Positions 49,822 through 58,700 of a stretch of DNA of 64,000 bases are shown one piece after another; position 1 is the first letter of the stretch, and every line of letters starts with the position of its first letter. Made by a program: the position numbers and the translations under genes. This DNA comes from Lawsonia intracellularis PHE/MN1-00. GTDB taxonomy: Bacteria; Desulfobacterota; Desulfovibrionia; Desulfovibrionales; Desulfovibrionaceae. The stretch covers positions 801,501-865,500 of the forward strand of contig NC_008011.1 of the NCBI RefSeq assembly GCF_000055945.1. Reading direction: 5' to 3'. Below the pieces are notes generated by a model, which was not told the origin of the DNA, made no database searches, and saw only the letters and a list, made by a program, of their open reading frames with translations.

Positions 49822-50502
49822 ATGGATTCATCCTTCAACCTTCAAGCACCTGATATAAAAACTACAGAAAAAAACAATGCTATCCCTACAGTAATACTTG
49901 CCACACGAAATACAGGGAAAATTCAAGAATTAAAAGATATGTTATGTAATTTTAAGTTACATATACTTTGTCTTGAAGATTTTCCTGAAATTCCAGAAAT
50001 AGAAGAAACAGGCAAAACTTTTGAAGAAAATGCATTAATTAAAGCTAAGGTAGTATCACAATATACAGGACTCATAGCTATTGCTGATGACTCTGGACTT
50101 GAAGTTGATATATTAAACGGTGCCCCAGGTATATATTCCTCAAGATACGCAGAAGATATACCAAATATACATAATTTAACAATAGATCAACATAACATAT
50201 CAAAACTTCTTTCCATACTTACAAACGTTCCCTTAACACAACGAACAGCAAAACTATGCACAACAATAGTTGCCTATAATACAAATGGAAAGTATATCAC
50301 TGCAAAAGGAATAACAAAAGGTTTAATCTCATTAACATCAAAAGGAAATAACGGCTTTGGTTATGATCCTATTTTTTTTGATACTAACTTAGGAAAAACA
50401 TTTGGAGAACTCCCTCTTAAAGAAAAAAAACAATATAGCCATAGAACAAAAGCATTAAAGAAACTTTTAGAATTATGGCCAACATTATATAATGAGATAT
50501 AA
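49822..50502 (+). CDS. rdgB: Non-canonical purine NTP pyrophosphatase (XTP/dITP)
   Basis: A 226-residue Ham1/RdgB protein that hydrolyses XTP, ITP and dITP to keep deaminated purines out of nucleic acid. Family motifs: ILATRNTGKIQELK, FEENALIKAK, ADDSGLEVDILNGAPGIYSSRYA, GNNGFGYDPIFF and KKQYSHRTKALKKL. The frame is open from 49753, but the ATG at 49822 has AAAAGGA 6 nt upstream. The ~25 residues before the conserved domain are longer than usual. Confidence 0.95.
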   Translation: MDSSFNLQAPDIKTTEKNNAIPTVILATRNTGKIQELKDMLCNFKLHILCLEDFPEIPEIEETGKTFEENALIKAKVVSQYTGLIAIADDSGLEVDILNGAPGIYSSRYAEDIPNIHNLTIDQHNISKLLSILTNVPLTQRTAKLCTTIVAYNTNGKYITAKGITKGLISLTSKGNNGFGYDPIFFDTNLGKTFGELPLKEKKQYSHRTKALKKLLELWPTLYNEI

Positions 50503-50567
50503 TAGTTGTATTCTACTATTCTACTTTCATTTTTTTATAAAATAAACAAAGTTTTGGTCTAGTTATC

Positions 50568-51644
50568 ATGATTAATTTACTAAATATTACTTATCCTGAA
50601 TTTGAATCACTTATTGTAACTACGCTTCAAGAAAAAACATATAGAGCTATGCAAATATGGCAGTGGGTTTGGCAAAAACAAATAACAGATATTGAGTCAA
50701 TGACCAATTTACCCCAAAAAATTCGAGCTTCTCTTACTGCCTTAATAAAAATTAATTTGCCTGAAATAGTTACAATACAACAGTCATCTGATGGTACTAA
50801 AAAATTTCTACTTCGTCTTTCTGATGGAGCTTTAATAGAAACTGTCCTAATACCTAGCATAGATAAAGCAGGAAATATAAGAATAACACAATGCTTATCA
50901 TCTCAGGTTGGATGTTCTATGGGGTGTACTTTTTGCAGTACAGCTACAATGGGATTTATTCGAAACCTGACAGCAGGAGAAATTGTAAGCCAAGTACTTT
51001 TAGCAAAACTACACTTAAACGATAATAAGCCAGATAAACCTATTATCCGTAACATTGTTTTTATGGGCATGGGAGAACCACTACTCAACCTAACTGAACT
51101 TACACGTGCTTTACATATCTTACATTCAGAAAAAGGACTAAACTTCTCTGCTAGACGAATTACTGTTTCTACCTGTGGCATAAAAAAAGGAATCCAAGCC
51201 TTAAGTGAAAATGGCTTAGCCTTCTTAGCACTATCTCTCCATGCCTCTAATCAAGAGCTACGGAGTACAATAATGCCTAAGGCTGCAAAATGGGATCTTA
51301 AAGAACTTATAGACACACTAAAAAATTATTCCCTAAAAAAAAGAGAAAAAATTACATTTGAATATTTACTATTAGGAGGAATTAATGACTCTCCTGAACA
51401 TGCAAAAGAACTTGCTAAACTTATTACTGATATAAAAGGAAAACTCAACCTTATTCCTTATAATCCTGCGCAAGGACAGCCTTACTTAAAGCCAACAGAA
51501 GAAAACATTCTCAAATTTCAAAAAGTATTATGGTCTAAGGGAATTGTTACGATCCTCCGTAAAAGTAAAGGACAAGACATTAATGCAGCTTGCGGTCAAC
51601 TAAAAACAACTTATCTCTCTCAGTCTTCTAGCACTATTTATTAA
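50568..51644 (+). CDS. rlmN: 23S rRNA/tRNA adenine-C2 methyltransferase
   Basis: A 358-residue radical-SAM methylase acting on A2503 of 23S rRNA and A37 of some tRNAs. The cluster motif is CSMGCTFCSTATMG. MGMGEPLLN and the SARRITVSTCGI segment follow. The late DINAACGQL carries the second catalytic Cys that forms the methylene-transfer intermediate. It lies 65 nt after rdgB on the same strand. Confidence 0.96.
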   Translation: MINLLNITYPEFESLIVTTLQEKTYRAMQIWQWVWQKQITDIESMTNLPQKIRASLTALIKINLPEIVTIQQSSDGTKKFLLRLSDGALIETVLIPSIDKAGNIRITQCLSSQVGCSMGCTFCSTATMGFIRNLTAGEIVSQVLLAKLHLNDNKPDKPIIRNIVFMGMGEPLLNLTELTRALHILHSEKGLNFSARRITVSTCGIKKGIQALSENGLAFLALSLHASNQELRSTIMPKAAKWDLKELIDTLKNYSLKKREKITFEYLLLGGINDSPEHAKELAKLITDIKGKLNLIPYNPAQGQPYLKPTEENILKFQKVLWSKGIVTILRKSKGQDINAACGQLKTTYLSQSSSTIY

Positions 51645-51656
51645 ATATAATAAAAA

Positions 51657-53006
51657 TTATTGCTCTAACATAGATATTATAAGAGATGCACATTTATCTG
51701 CCCCTCCCTTTCTGCTCTCAAGCCAAGTATTAAAACGTGATATAATCTCCTCTTTTGGTTCAGGATGTTGTAACTGACGTTCTAACTGTTCTATTAATTC
51801 AAACGGAGTATGACAAATTCTAATAAAAAAAGAAAAATCTTCATGTTCTACATTTAATGGCTCAAAAACCCATGAAAAATTATCTAAGTACTTACCAACA
51901 CATGGAATTTTTCCAACACTTAATGGTTCAAGAAAATTTTGTCCTCCAAGGGGTACTAAGCTTCCACCAACAAATACTGCTTGAGCTAAATTATATAGCT
52001 TATCTAACTCTCCAAATGTATCCCAAATTATAACTGGTATACTAGTTTGATATAGTTCTTCTTTATATGGTGTTAAAACAGACCTTAGCTGAGTGGTTAT
52101 TCCAACAAAATTTAATTTTTTTATCCACTCTTTTACTCTAGATTCATGCCGTGGTGCAACTATAATACAAGTATCTTTTCCATGACGAGAATATAGTTTT
52201 TTAATAACAGGAACTAACAATGCCTCTTCTTCTTCCCTAACTGAAGCTAACAATATAATAGGTTTATCAGGTAAAATTTCAGTCAATACATTTTTTGAGG
52301 AATCGCTTTGAGATAATGTACAAATTGCTCTATCAAACTTAATATTTGGTACCACTCCTACACAATATTCACCAAAAAGAGCAGTAAACCGTGCTGCATC
52401 TGCAGAAGAAATAGCCGCTACATACTTAGGTGCTATAGCTCTCCAAAATTCTGGGAAAAACCAACTAAACCAGTCATAACCTCTCAAACTTTTTTCTCTT
52501 ACACGTCCATTAAGAACTAAGACTGGAATATTTCTTTTATTACAGGCAAAAAGTAGCCCAGGCCATATTTCTGCTTCTATTAATACTACTAACTGTGGAG
52601 AGACTTGTATTAACGCTTTTTCCATAAGTGCAGGTTCATCTAATGGAACATATTGAACTTGAATAGAAAGATCTGATCGAGAAGATTCTAAAATACTTTT
52701 TGTTTCTTCTAAAATAATACGGCCTTGGGGAGTCCAAGTTGTAAGAAGAATATGTAGAGTGGAATCCTGTATTGGTAAATGTTCAAGTAATGAACGTACT
52801 AAGTAGGCTTCTCCTCCTGAGGAAGATTGAATCCAAATAGTTGCAGGCTCTGCCCAATTAGTAGGAACTAGACGTTGAGAAAAATTTTCATGTAACCGTT
52901 TATGTTGTTGCAAAAATGGTCTAGCAAGACGCCACAAAAAGGTATACCCTTTTGAAAACACATCAAAACTATTCACTCTTTTATTTCCTATGATCTCTGA
53001 TTGCAA
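51657..53006 (-). CDS. waaA: 3-deoxy-D-manno-octulosonic acid (Kdo) transferase
   Basis: A 449-residue GT30-family enzyme that adds Kdo to lipid IV-A in LPS synthesis at the inner membrane. The donor domain motif VFVGGSLVPLGGQNFLEPLSVGK (abridged here as GGSLVPLGGQN) is diagnostic. The N-terminal half has ASSGGEAYLVRSLLEHL and LLTTWTPQGRIILEE. Unlike many homologues it has no clear N-terminal membrane anchor. Its start overlaps the end of ddl by 26 nt, so both are cotranscribed in a minus-strand envelope operon. Confidence 0.93.
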   Translation of the reverse strand: MQSEIIGNKRVNSFDVFSKGYTFLWRLARPFLQQHKRLHENFSQRLVPTNWAEPATIWIQSSSGGEAYLVRSLLEHLPIQDSTLHILLTTWTPQGRIILEETKSILESSRSDLSIQVQYVPLDEPALMEKALIQVSPQLVVLIEAEIWPGLLFACNKRNIPVLVLNGRVREKSLRGYDWFSWFFPEFWRAIAPKYVAAISSADAARFTALFGEYCVGVVPNIKFDRAICTLSQSDSSKNVLTEILPDKPIILLASVREEEEALLVPVIKKLYSRHGKDTCIIVAPRHESRVKEWIKKLNFVGITTQLRSVLTPYKEELYQTSIPVIIWDTFGELDKLYNLAQAVFVGGSLVPLGGQNFLEPLSVGKIPCVGKYLDNFSWVFEPLNVEHEDFSFFIRICHTPFELIEQLERQLQHPEPKEEIISRFNTWLESRKGGADKCASLIISMLEQ

Positions 53007-53889
53007 GCTGAATCAACTTTTCAACTAACTCTGGGAAAGTGAGCCCCATAGCTGCTGCCTCTCTTGGGACAAGACTTGTAGCAGACATTCCTGGGATTGT
53101 ATTAACTTCCAAAAGAAATAACAACTCATCGTCTCTAAGAATAAAGTCTGCCCGACTACATCCCTGTAAATTTAATGTATTATGAGCTCTAAGGGCATAC
53201 TCTTGGATATGTTTTAATACATGAGGCTCAAGAGGCGCAGGACAAATTTCCTCTGCACCATTCTTAGCATACTTATTATAATAATCAAAAAATTTACCCT
53301 GACTACGTATTAAAATAGGAGGTAATGCTTGATCATCAATAACACCACAAGTTACCTCTTGTCCTATAATAGCTTCTTCTAATAAGACTTCCTCACCTGC
53401 ATTAAACAATGCTTCCATAGCAATAAATAGCTCTTCATAATTAGTTACCAGATGTACATTTACACTTGAGCCACCAATATTAGATTTAACAAAAATTGGA
53501 TAATTTAACCCAGGTTCCCAAGTTACTTCTGGCTTTAAAGGCAGAAAGACACTTTTGGGTGTAAGAAGCCCTTCTCTACGGAAAAGAGCTTTAGCTGCAG
53601 CTTTATGTAGTGCAAGCAGTGAACCTGCTGGACTTGCCCCTTGGTAGGGACAGCCCACTCTTTCTAATAAAGCTTGTAATATTCCATCTTCTCCTGGTGA
53701 ACCATGTAGTAAAATAAATGCAACATCTTGCTTTTCAGCCACTTCTACAATTTTATCAAAATCATATAGTGGATCAAGACAAGTAACTGTATGTCCATAT
53801 TCTATCATAGCAGAAGTTATCAATTCTGCACTCTGAAGGGATACTTCACGCTCGGAAGACCAACCTCCTGCCAATAAGAGTATATTCAT
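52981..53889 (-). CDS. ddl: D-alanine-D-alanine ligase
   Basis: A 302-residue ATP-grasp enzyme supplying the D-Ala-D-Ala ends of peptidoglycan precursors. MNILLLAGGWSSEREVSL, LLHGSPGEDGILQALLE, YQGASPAGSLLALHKAAAK, FVKSNIGGSSVNVHLV, FYDYNNKYA-like sequence (FDYYNKYAKNGA) and LEVNTIPGMS all fit. It overlaps the HD-domain gene upstream by 44 nt and waaA downstream by 26 nt, showing a tightly packed operon. Confidence 0.95.
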   Translation of the reverse strand: MNILLLAGGWSSEREVSLQSAELITSAMIEYGHTVTCLDPLYDFDKIVEVAEKQDVAFILLHGSPGEDGILQALLERVGCPYQGASPAGSLLALHKAAAKALFRREGLLTPKSVFLPLKPEVTWEPGLNYPIFVKSNIGGSSVNVHLVTNYEELFIAMEALFNAGEEVLLEEAIIGQEVTCGVIDDQALPPILIRSQGKFFDYYNKYAKNGAEEICPAPLEPHVLKHIQEYALRAHNTLNLQGCSRADFILRDDELLFLLEVNTIPGMSATSLVPREAAAMGLTFPELVEKLIQLAIRDHRK

Positions 53890-54457
53890 ATAGAGGTAAC
53901 TCCAACTGCGTTGAAAGAACGCGTTCTATATTTTTAAGATGTTCCCAACTTCTATAAATAGCTTTACGGGAATCTTCTGTTTTACCATAACGAAGTATTA
54001 AGTCTGTGTAACGATTTTCAAGAGATACAGGAATATTATGTTGCACTCTCTTATCTGAATACATAACAATAAATAATGGATGTATTAAACATTTTGGTAA
54101 GCTCCATTTCCACTCTACATGATTTAAAACAACTTGGCCAAGCCTATAGTTTCCTGTAGAAGATATTACCCATGAAGCTCCTAGCTGAGCATGACTACCT
54201 CCATAGTGCACTGTATAACTTTTTGCAATATCATGAAGAAGCCCTCCAGCTCTACAACTTTTTATATAGTTTGTATAGCCAACCTTTACAGCTTGCTTGG
54301 CTAATGCTTCTGCAAAATTTGCAACTACTACACTATGTTGTCTGATATTATCAAATACACCATATTTATCCCATAATGTTATACAGTCTTTATCACTTGG
54401 AACAAAATTTGAGTCTATATCATAGTAAAGCGTAGGTATGACATTAGAGTTTATCAT
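53846..54457 (-). CDS. HD-domain phosphohydrolase
   Basis: A protein of about 203 residues with the metal-dependent HD signature: His in DNIRQHSVVVANFAEALA, then the HD pair in LLHDIAKSYTVHYGGSHAQLGA. The first HD-family His and the central His-Asp are therefore present. Proteins of this type act on nucleotides or other phosphoesters; the substrate is not known. The frame is open back to a TTG at 54487, but the ATG at 54457 is chosen as the more natural start. The 3' end overlaps ddl by 44 nt, so it is the first gene of the HD-ddl-waaA operon. Confidence 0.82.
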   Translation of the reverse strand: MINSNVIPTLYYDIDSNFVPSDKDCITLWDKYGVFDNIRQHSVVVANFAEALAKQAVKVGYTNYIKSCRAGGLLHDIAKSYTVHYGGSHAQLGASWVISSTGNYRLGQVVLNHVEWKWSLPKCLIHPLFIVMYSDKRVQHNIPVSLENRYTDLILRYGKTEDSRKAIYRSWEHLKNIERVLSTQLELPLYEYTLIGRRLVFRA

Positions 54458-54613
54458 ATATTTTAGATTTTCAACAGTTTGACACAACAGTTTGAGGAAT
54501 AAATATTTAATGAAGTATTTGAGAAACAGCAGTAACGATTTTATAGCCGTACGATTTTCAGTAGATTACGATGCTATGCTGTCAAATAACCCTTTCTAAC
54601 TACAAGTGTCAAT

Positions 54614-54657
54614 TTAATAATAATAATAATAATAATTATTATTATTATTATTATTAA
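54614..54657. repeat. 44-bp perfect palindrome of (AAT)n/(ATT)n
   Basis: About seven AAT units are followed directly by about seven ATT units, giving a perfect self-complementary 44-bp sequence with no loop. It can form a hairpin or cruciform. Confidence 0.9.
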
Positions 54658-55128
54658 GAATATGATTATAATTCCGTAGGATGCACCGCTCTAAATTGTA
54701 CTCATTTGTTTTTATTAACTCTTCCATAACCAAATTAGTAGCTAGTCGTTTTTCTATGACTTTTTCAAATCGTAAAATATTACAAAGATGACTTTCTATA
54801 TATTTCCTATTAAATATTAAACAGATATATTTTATCTGTTGTGGATACTTGATGAGAAATCCTTTTCCCAATAAAAAGGGATATCATCCCTCCATAATAA
54901 TATTTTGAAAACTCAATACAGGTTTTTATTATTTCACAGCCTATCGGCCATAAATAATTAGCCAACTCAACGTCATTACTATTAACCGAAAGTTTACATT
55001 AACCACTATCTAATGAGACCTATTTTCAAATGTTTTATTAATAAATATAGATAGTTATGCTTTCCCAATACTCTTTATGCCAATAAAGTTTTTCCTGTAT
55101 GTATATCTCCAGGAATCAATATGGCCAT
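54614..55128 (-). pseudogene. Decayed P-loop kinase-like ATP-binding protein
   Basis: From an ATG at 55128, 4 nt after the acetyltransferase stop, the minus strand reads MAILIPGDIHTGKTLLA with a perfect Walker A (GDIHTGKT). It then hits a stop and carries on in scattered frames: LGKHNY, KHLKIGLIR, ELANYLWPI, EIIKTCIE. It ends in an open piece, YICLIFNRKYIESHLCNIL and RFEKVIEKRLATNLVMEEL. This order recalls small adenylate-kinase-like P-loop proteins found mainly in Firmicutes, an impression from memory. At least three breaks are visible. The 3' end runs into a trinucleotide palindrome. With the adjacent acetyltransferase it may be an acquired pair of which only one gene survives. Confidence 0.65.
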
Positions 55129-55131
55129 AGT

Positions 55132-55584
55132 TTATAATTCTTTTCTCATTATGTAATTTTTGAAAAAAACCCCTTGCTTTTCAACTTCTTGAAGTCTAAT
55201 TATCTTATATCCCCAATTTTCAAAGAAGGACTTAGCCGTAATTGAAGCATAAACAATGATACATTTTGTTCCAACTTCGTTTTCCAGCCGATTGCATAGT
55301 GCTGTTGCTACACCTCTACCTTGAAAATCTTTATGAACAAATAATCTGTCTAAATATCCTGTTTCATCAATGTCTCCAAAACCTATAATCAAATCTTTTT
55401 CAATTGCAGCATAAGTAAGATGTTTCAGAAATGAAGTATCCCATTTCTTAAAATTAATATTCCCTGTTGCCCATACATTTAATTGTTGCTCAGTATAATC
55501 TTTTATATTCACAGCATGGACTGTTTCATAAAACAATCGTGTTATTTGTTCTAAATCAATAGATTTATATTGTCTGATTTTCAT
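55132..55584 (-). CDS. GNAT-family N-acetyltransferase
   Basis: A 150-residue GNAT protein. The acetyl-CoA pyrophosphate loop is visible in HKDFQGRGVATALCNRLE, preceded by the strand GYLDRLFVHKDFQGRG. The C-terminal strand-helix pair (IIVYASITAKSFFENWGYKII) is typical of the YafP-like group. The substrate is not predictable. No clear ribosome site is seen. It lies immediately before a decayed P-loop kinase on the same strand, with no housekeeping partner, which suggests acquisition. Confidence 0.87.
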   Translation of the reverse strand: MKIRQYKSIDLEQITRLFYETVHAVNIKDYTEQQLNVWATGNINFKKWDTSFLKHLTYAAIEKDLIIGFGDIDETGYLDRLFVHKDFQGRGVATALCNRLENEVGTKCIIVYASITAKSFFENWGYKIIRLQEVEKQGVFFKNYIMRKEL

Positions 55585-56104
55585 ATTTCAAAGTTACAAA
55601 AAGCAAATTAAGATACAAAGTAAAAAGGTATTATTTTTATCCTAATATGACTCCAATAATTTTTAGGAAGTCAAAATAAACCTAAAAGATTCCTGTAACT
55701 AACTATAAAACTTTACTTCAACTTAGTTAATAAAGACAACACTAATTTATTATTATATAGTACTAATAAATTAATAATAAGTAGCTAGAAAAAGGAAAAT
55801 AAATAAAATTAAACTTGTTATATATTTTTAATTAATATCTTTTGAAACAAAAGATAAAAAACACATAACGTAATAATGTAATTTATAAGTAATAAAATAG
55901 TAAAAGATAATCTATTCAATCAAAAAACTAAAAAAATTATAGCTAGTAGCCTCATTCAAGCAATACCTTCAATTACTGAAAAAGTATTATATTATCTCTA
56001 ATAATTTGTACTAACAAAAAAGGAGGGTGGTGACTCCCTCCTCTAAAAAACTACTTAATATAATCCTACAAGGGAAAAAATATTTCTATATCACTAAAAA
56101 GTAG
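55585..56104. other. Gene-free stretch between acetyltransferase and CII-like gene
   Basis: AT-rich without a supported gene. It contains the strong terminator of the CII-like gene at 56014-56043. Confidence 0.45.
56014..56043 (-). terminator. Rho-independent terminator after the CII-like gene
   Basis: On the minus strand AGGAGGG and CCCTCCT form a 7-bp GC-rich stem (56021-56027 with 56036-56042) around an 8-nt loop, followed by a run of about six T. It is about 60 nt after the stop codon at 56105. Confidence 0.9.
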
Positions 56105-56380
56105 TTATATAGAAAAACTTCCACCTGTTGAAGATGATGAACTATGAGGTTCAAGACGATATCCCATTTCTAAAGCCATCTTTTCTAAAGGTGACACATT
56201 CCCTGTTGTCTTCATAATATGTAATAAAGTCTCTGCTCCTAATTTTGCTCCTGTGTCATAAGGATTTACTTCACGTAATAAGGTTGAATAAGGCTTACCA
56301 ACTGCTTGTGCAATTGCTTTTGCTCCAAGAGGACTTTCTAATACAAGATCATGAACTGCACTAATAAGATCGTTAGGCAT
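56105..56380 (-). CDS. Phage CII/CP76-like small regulator
   Basis: A 91-residue protein with the pattern ISAVHDLVLESPLGAKAIAQAVGKPYSTLLREVNPYD. It resembles the phage regulatory protein CII (CP76) family found as chromosomal genes in Desulfovibrio relatives. The AIAQAVGKPYSTLLREVN segment reads as a helix-turn-helix. The tail SSSSSTGGSFSI looks unstructured. AGGAGAAG is 5 nt before the ATG and a strong terminator follows, so it is a complete single-gene unit. No phage genes adjoin it. Confidence 0.72.
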   Translation of the reverse strand: MPNDLISAVHDLVLESPLGAKAIAQAVGKPYSTLLREVNPYDTGAKLGAETLLHIMKTTGNVSPLEKMALEMGYRLEPHSSSSSTGGSFSI

Positions 56381-56622
56381 GACTCTTCTCCTAAACTACA
56401 AGTTTACATTTCCAAGATTACTAGAAACTTTCATAACCACATACCCATAAAGTCATTAAAATTATTAATACAAAAAAATTAATTTACATTACACTCCATG
56501 CATTGGAGTTTAAACTTTCATCCTTCATTTTTTGTTAGTGTTATAATGGAGCAAAAAAAATGACTAATGTAAGGAGTATTATAAGGGTAGCAACTTACAA
56601 GATCATAATACCCATATTTATA

Positions 56623-56631
56623 CCCCCCCCC
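56623..56631. repeat. C9 homopolymer next to a TATAAT word
   Basis: Nine C in a row within a very AT-rich intergenic region, followed immediately by TATAATGG (56632-56639). Confidence 0.9.
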
Positions 56632-56998
56632 TATAATGGATCTAATAAAAAACATAACTCCCTAAAATAAATATTGTATCAATACAATTAATACATATAA
56701 AAAAATACTACTTCCTATTATAACTTTTGATCTCTCATAATAACATAATAACATTACATAGTTATTACACTTTAATAATTTTATACCTTGTTTTGACTAT
56801 AAACTATTAGTGTATACTTTATGTTAGTATCATTAAAAATAAAATAATTCATTAACAATGAATTATAATATATCAAAAAAATTTCTTTTTTTATATAAAT
56901 GTCAACTATAAAAATTAGTTACCATCTATATAATAACAACATACAAAAAAAAAAAAATTACAAAAAATTATGATTGTACTGTAAATTATTAGACGCTA

Positions 56999-57057
56999 TA
57001 ATAGTTATACTATATTAATACTATTAATTTAATAGTATTAATATAGTATAACTATTA
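56999..57057. repeat. 59-nt perfect AT-rich palindrome downstream of dnaJ
   Basis: Two 29-nt arms pair perfectly around a single central base at 57028. The arm begins TAATAGTTATACTATATTAA. It lies about 105 nt beyond the dnaJ stop. No T-run follows on the dnaJ strand, so it is not a typical terminator. Confidence 0.85.
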
Positions 57058-57161
57058 ATAAAGAAATATTTAGTCTATTAATATAATAGAAACTAGTTTT
57101 TTATGATTATAAGAAGGGATAATTTAGAAAGGACTATAACAAACAAATATTATAAGGATGG

Positions 57162-58286
57162 CTATTTCATACCTATGGCTTGACCAAGTTTCCTTGCAAC
57201 TTTTTTCACTTTTTCTATTGGACGACCTTCTGTAATTGCCTGAAATTCCATTAAAAGTTCTTGTTGTCTCTCTGTTAACTTTGTTGGAGTAACAACAGAT
57301 ATCTTTACAAGTAAATCACCATGACGTTTCTGCCCCACATAAGGGAGTCCCTTATTTGGAATGCGTAACACAGAACCACTCTGAGTTCCTTTAGGCACTT
57401 TTAATTCTAATGTTTCATCATCTAGACCAGGAATACTTAATGTACAACCTAGTGAGGCCTGTGGAAAAGAAATATCACAATAGTAAAAAAGATCTTGTCC
57501 TTGCCGTTGATAAATTTTGCTATCTTCGACAGTAACTGCAATATGTAAATCTCCAGATGGTCCACCATGTGTACCAGGCTCTCCCTCTCCACGTAACCTC
57601 AAACGTGTTCCACTAGCTATCCCTGCAGGGATATGTACAGTTAGTTCTTTAGACTGTTGTGTAACCCCTTTCCCTTTACATCGAGGACACAAATGGGGGA
57701 TGGTAGATCCTTCACCATGACAAACTGGACAAGGAATAATAAACTGAAAAAATCCTTGAGAATTACGGACCTGCCCAGAACCATTACATTCCTTACAAGT
57801 TTCTGGTAAAGTTCCTGGTGCAGCACCTGAACCTCCACAATCCTCACAAGAAACATCTTTTGGGATAGTTATAGAAATGTCAGAACCTTTTACAGCTTGC
57901 TCAAAAGACACTGTAAGTTTATACAATAAATCAGAACCTGCTGTTGCTCTAGGTGTATTTTTTCTACGGCTTCCACCCATCGAAAAACCAAAAAAATCAC
58001 CAAATATATCACCAAAATGAGAAAAAATATCCTCTGCAGAAGAAAAGCCACTAAAGCTTCCACCTAAGCCTGCAGCTCCAAACTGATCATATCTTGCACG
58101 CTGTTCAGGATCACGCAGCACTTCATAAACTTCTGCAGCCTCCTTAAAGCGTTGCTCTGCTTCTGGATTGTTTGGATTATGATCTGGATGATTTTGTAGG
58201 GCTAATTTTCTATAGGCTTTTTTAATCTCTTCTTGAGAAGCATTACGAGAGACACCTAGTACTTCATAATAATCACGATGAACCAT
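57162..58286 (-). CDS. dnaJ: Chaperone protein DnaJ
   Basis: A 374-residue class A J-protein that delivers unfolded substrates to DnaK. The J domain has [20 protein letters not shown] and the essential HPD in [11 protein letters not shown] Gly/Phe-rich stretch ([15 protein letters not shown]) follows, then four zinc-finger repeats ([32 protein letters not shown]) and the C-terminal substrate domains. Length is standard. It starts 35 nt after rpoZ ends. No good ribosome site or CIRCE element is seen before it. Confidence 0.97.
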   Translation of the reverse strand: MVHRDYYEVLGVSRNASQEEIKKAYRKLALQNHPDHNPNNPEAEQRFKEAAEVYEVLRDPEQRARYDQFGAAGLGGSFSGFSSAEDIFSHFGDIFGDFFGFSMGGSRRKNTPRATAGSDLLYKLTVSFEQAVKGSDISITIPKDVSCEDCGGSGAAPGTLPETCKECNGSGQVRNSQGFFQFIIPCPVCHGEGSTIPHLCPRCKGKGVTQQSKELTVHIPAGIASGTRLRLRGEGEPGTHGGPSGDLHIAVTVEDSKIYQRQGQDLFYYCDISFPQASLGCTLSIPGLDDETLELKVPKGTQSGSVLRIPNKGLPYVGQKRHGDLLVKISVVTPTKLTERQQELLMEFQAITEGRPIEKVKKVARKLGQAIGMK

Positions 58287-58321
58287 AATATTTATTAACT
58301 AACTAAATAAAATGTTAAATA

Positions 58322-58531
58322 TTAATCAATAGGGCTATAATAACTCATATCTTCAGGGAAAATTTTACCAGAAGCAATTTCACGCAATGCTGTTACAATT
58401 TCTTTATTACGAGAGGGAACTAATGATTCATAGCCTTCACGATATTGATGTACACGTTTTATTGTCATCTGAACAAGCAAAAATCTATTCCCAACACGTT
58501 TCTGGCAATCTTCCACTGTAATACGTGCCAT
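58322..58531 (-). CDS. rpoZ: RNA polymerase omega subunit
   Basis: A 69-residue protein beginning MARITVEDCQKRVGNRFLLV, with the conserved N-terminal helix and the SRNKEIVTALREIASGKI segment of omega. It aids RNA polymerase assembly and, with beta-prime, can form one ppGpp site. GGAGGG lies 5 nt before the ATG. It is upstream of dnaJ on the same strand. An A14 run on the plus strand (58593-58606; T14 on the coding strand) lies about 60 nt upstream. Confidence 0.95.
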   Translation of the reverse strand: MARITVEDCQKRVGNRFLLVQMTIKRVHQYREGYESLVPSRNKEIVTALREIASGKIFPEDMSYYSPID

Positions 58532-58700
58532 TCAACCCTCCAACAATAATGAATAAAAGCTATCTATAGCTTGATTAGCTTTATTTAAAAAGAAAAAAAA
58601 AAAAAATAATTCTCATCACTCATAATGTCAACTGGATATTTTCTATAGATTATTATCATTATATCAAAAAGTTATATAATAACAACAATCATATTCTATT

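Larger units (their letters stand above)
56381..57161. other. Gene-free stretch with palindromes and a C9 tract
   Basis: No coding frame is supported. It contains an operator-like palindrome ACTCCATGCATTGGAGT (56493-56509), an extended -10 word TGTTATAAT (56539-56547), a C9 run directly before TATAAT (56623-56637) and a 59-nt AT palindrome (56999-57057). Confidence 0.5.

Noticed and set aside
54614-54871. Open frame of 85 codons ending in Asn and Tyr runs
   Set aside because: The Asn/Tyr tail is only the trinucleotide repeat read through; the rest is the end of the decayed P-loop kinase, so it is not a separate gene.
56105-56380. Prophage remnant around the CII-like gene
   Set aside because: No integrase, structural or other phage genes nearby; the gene has its own ribosome site and terminator, as expected for a chromosomal regulator.
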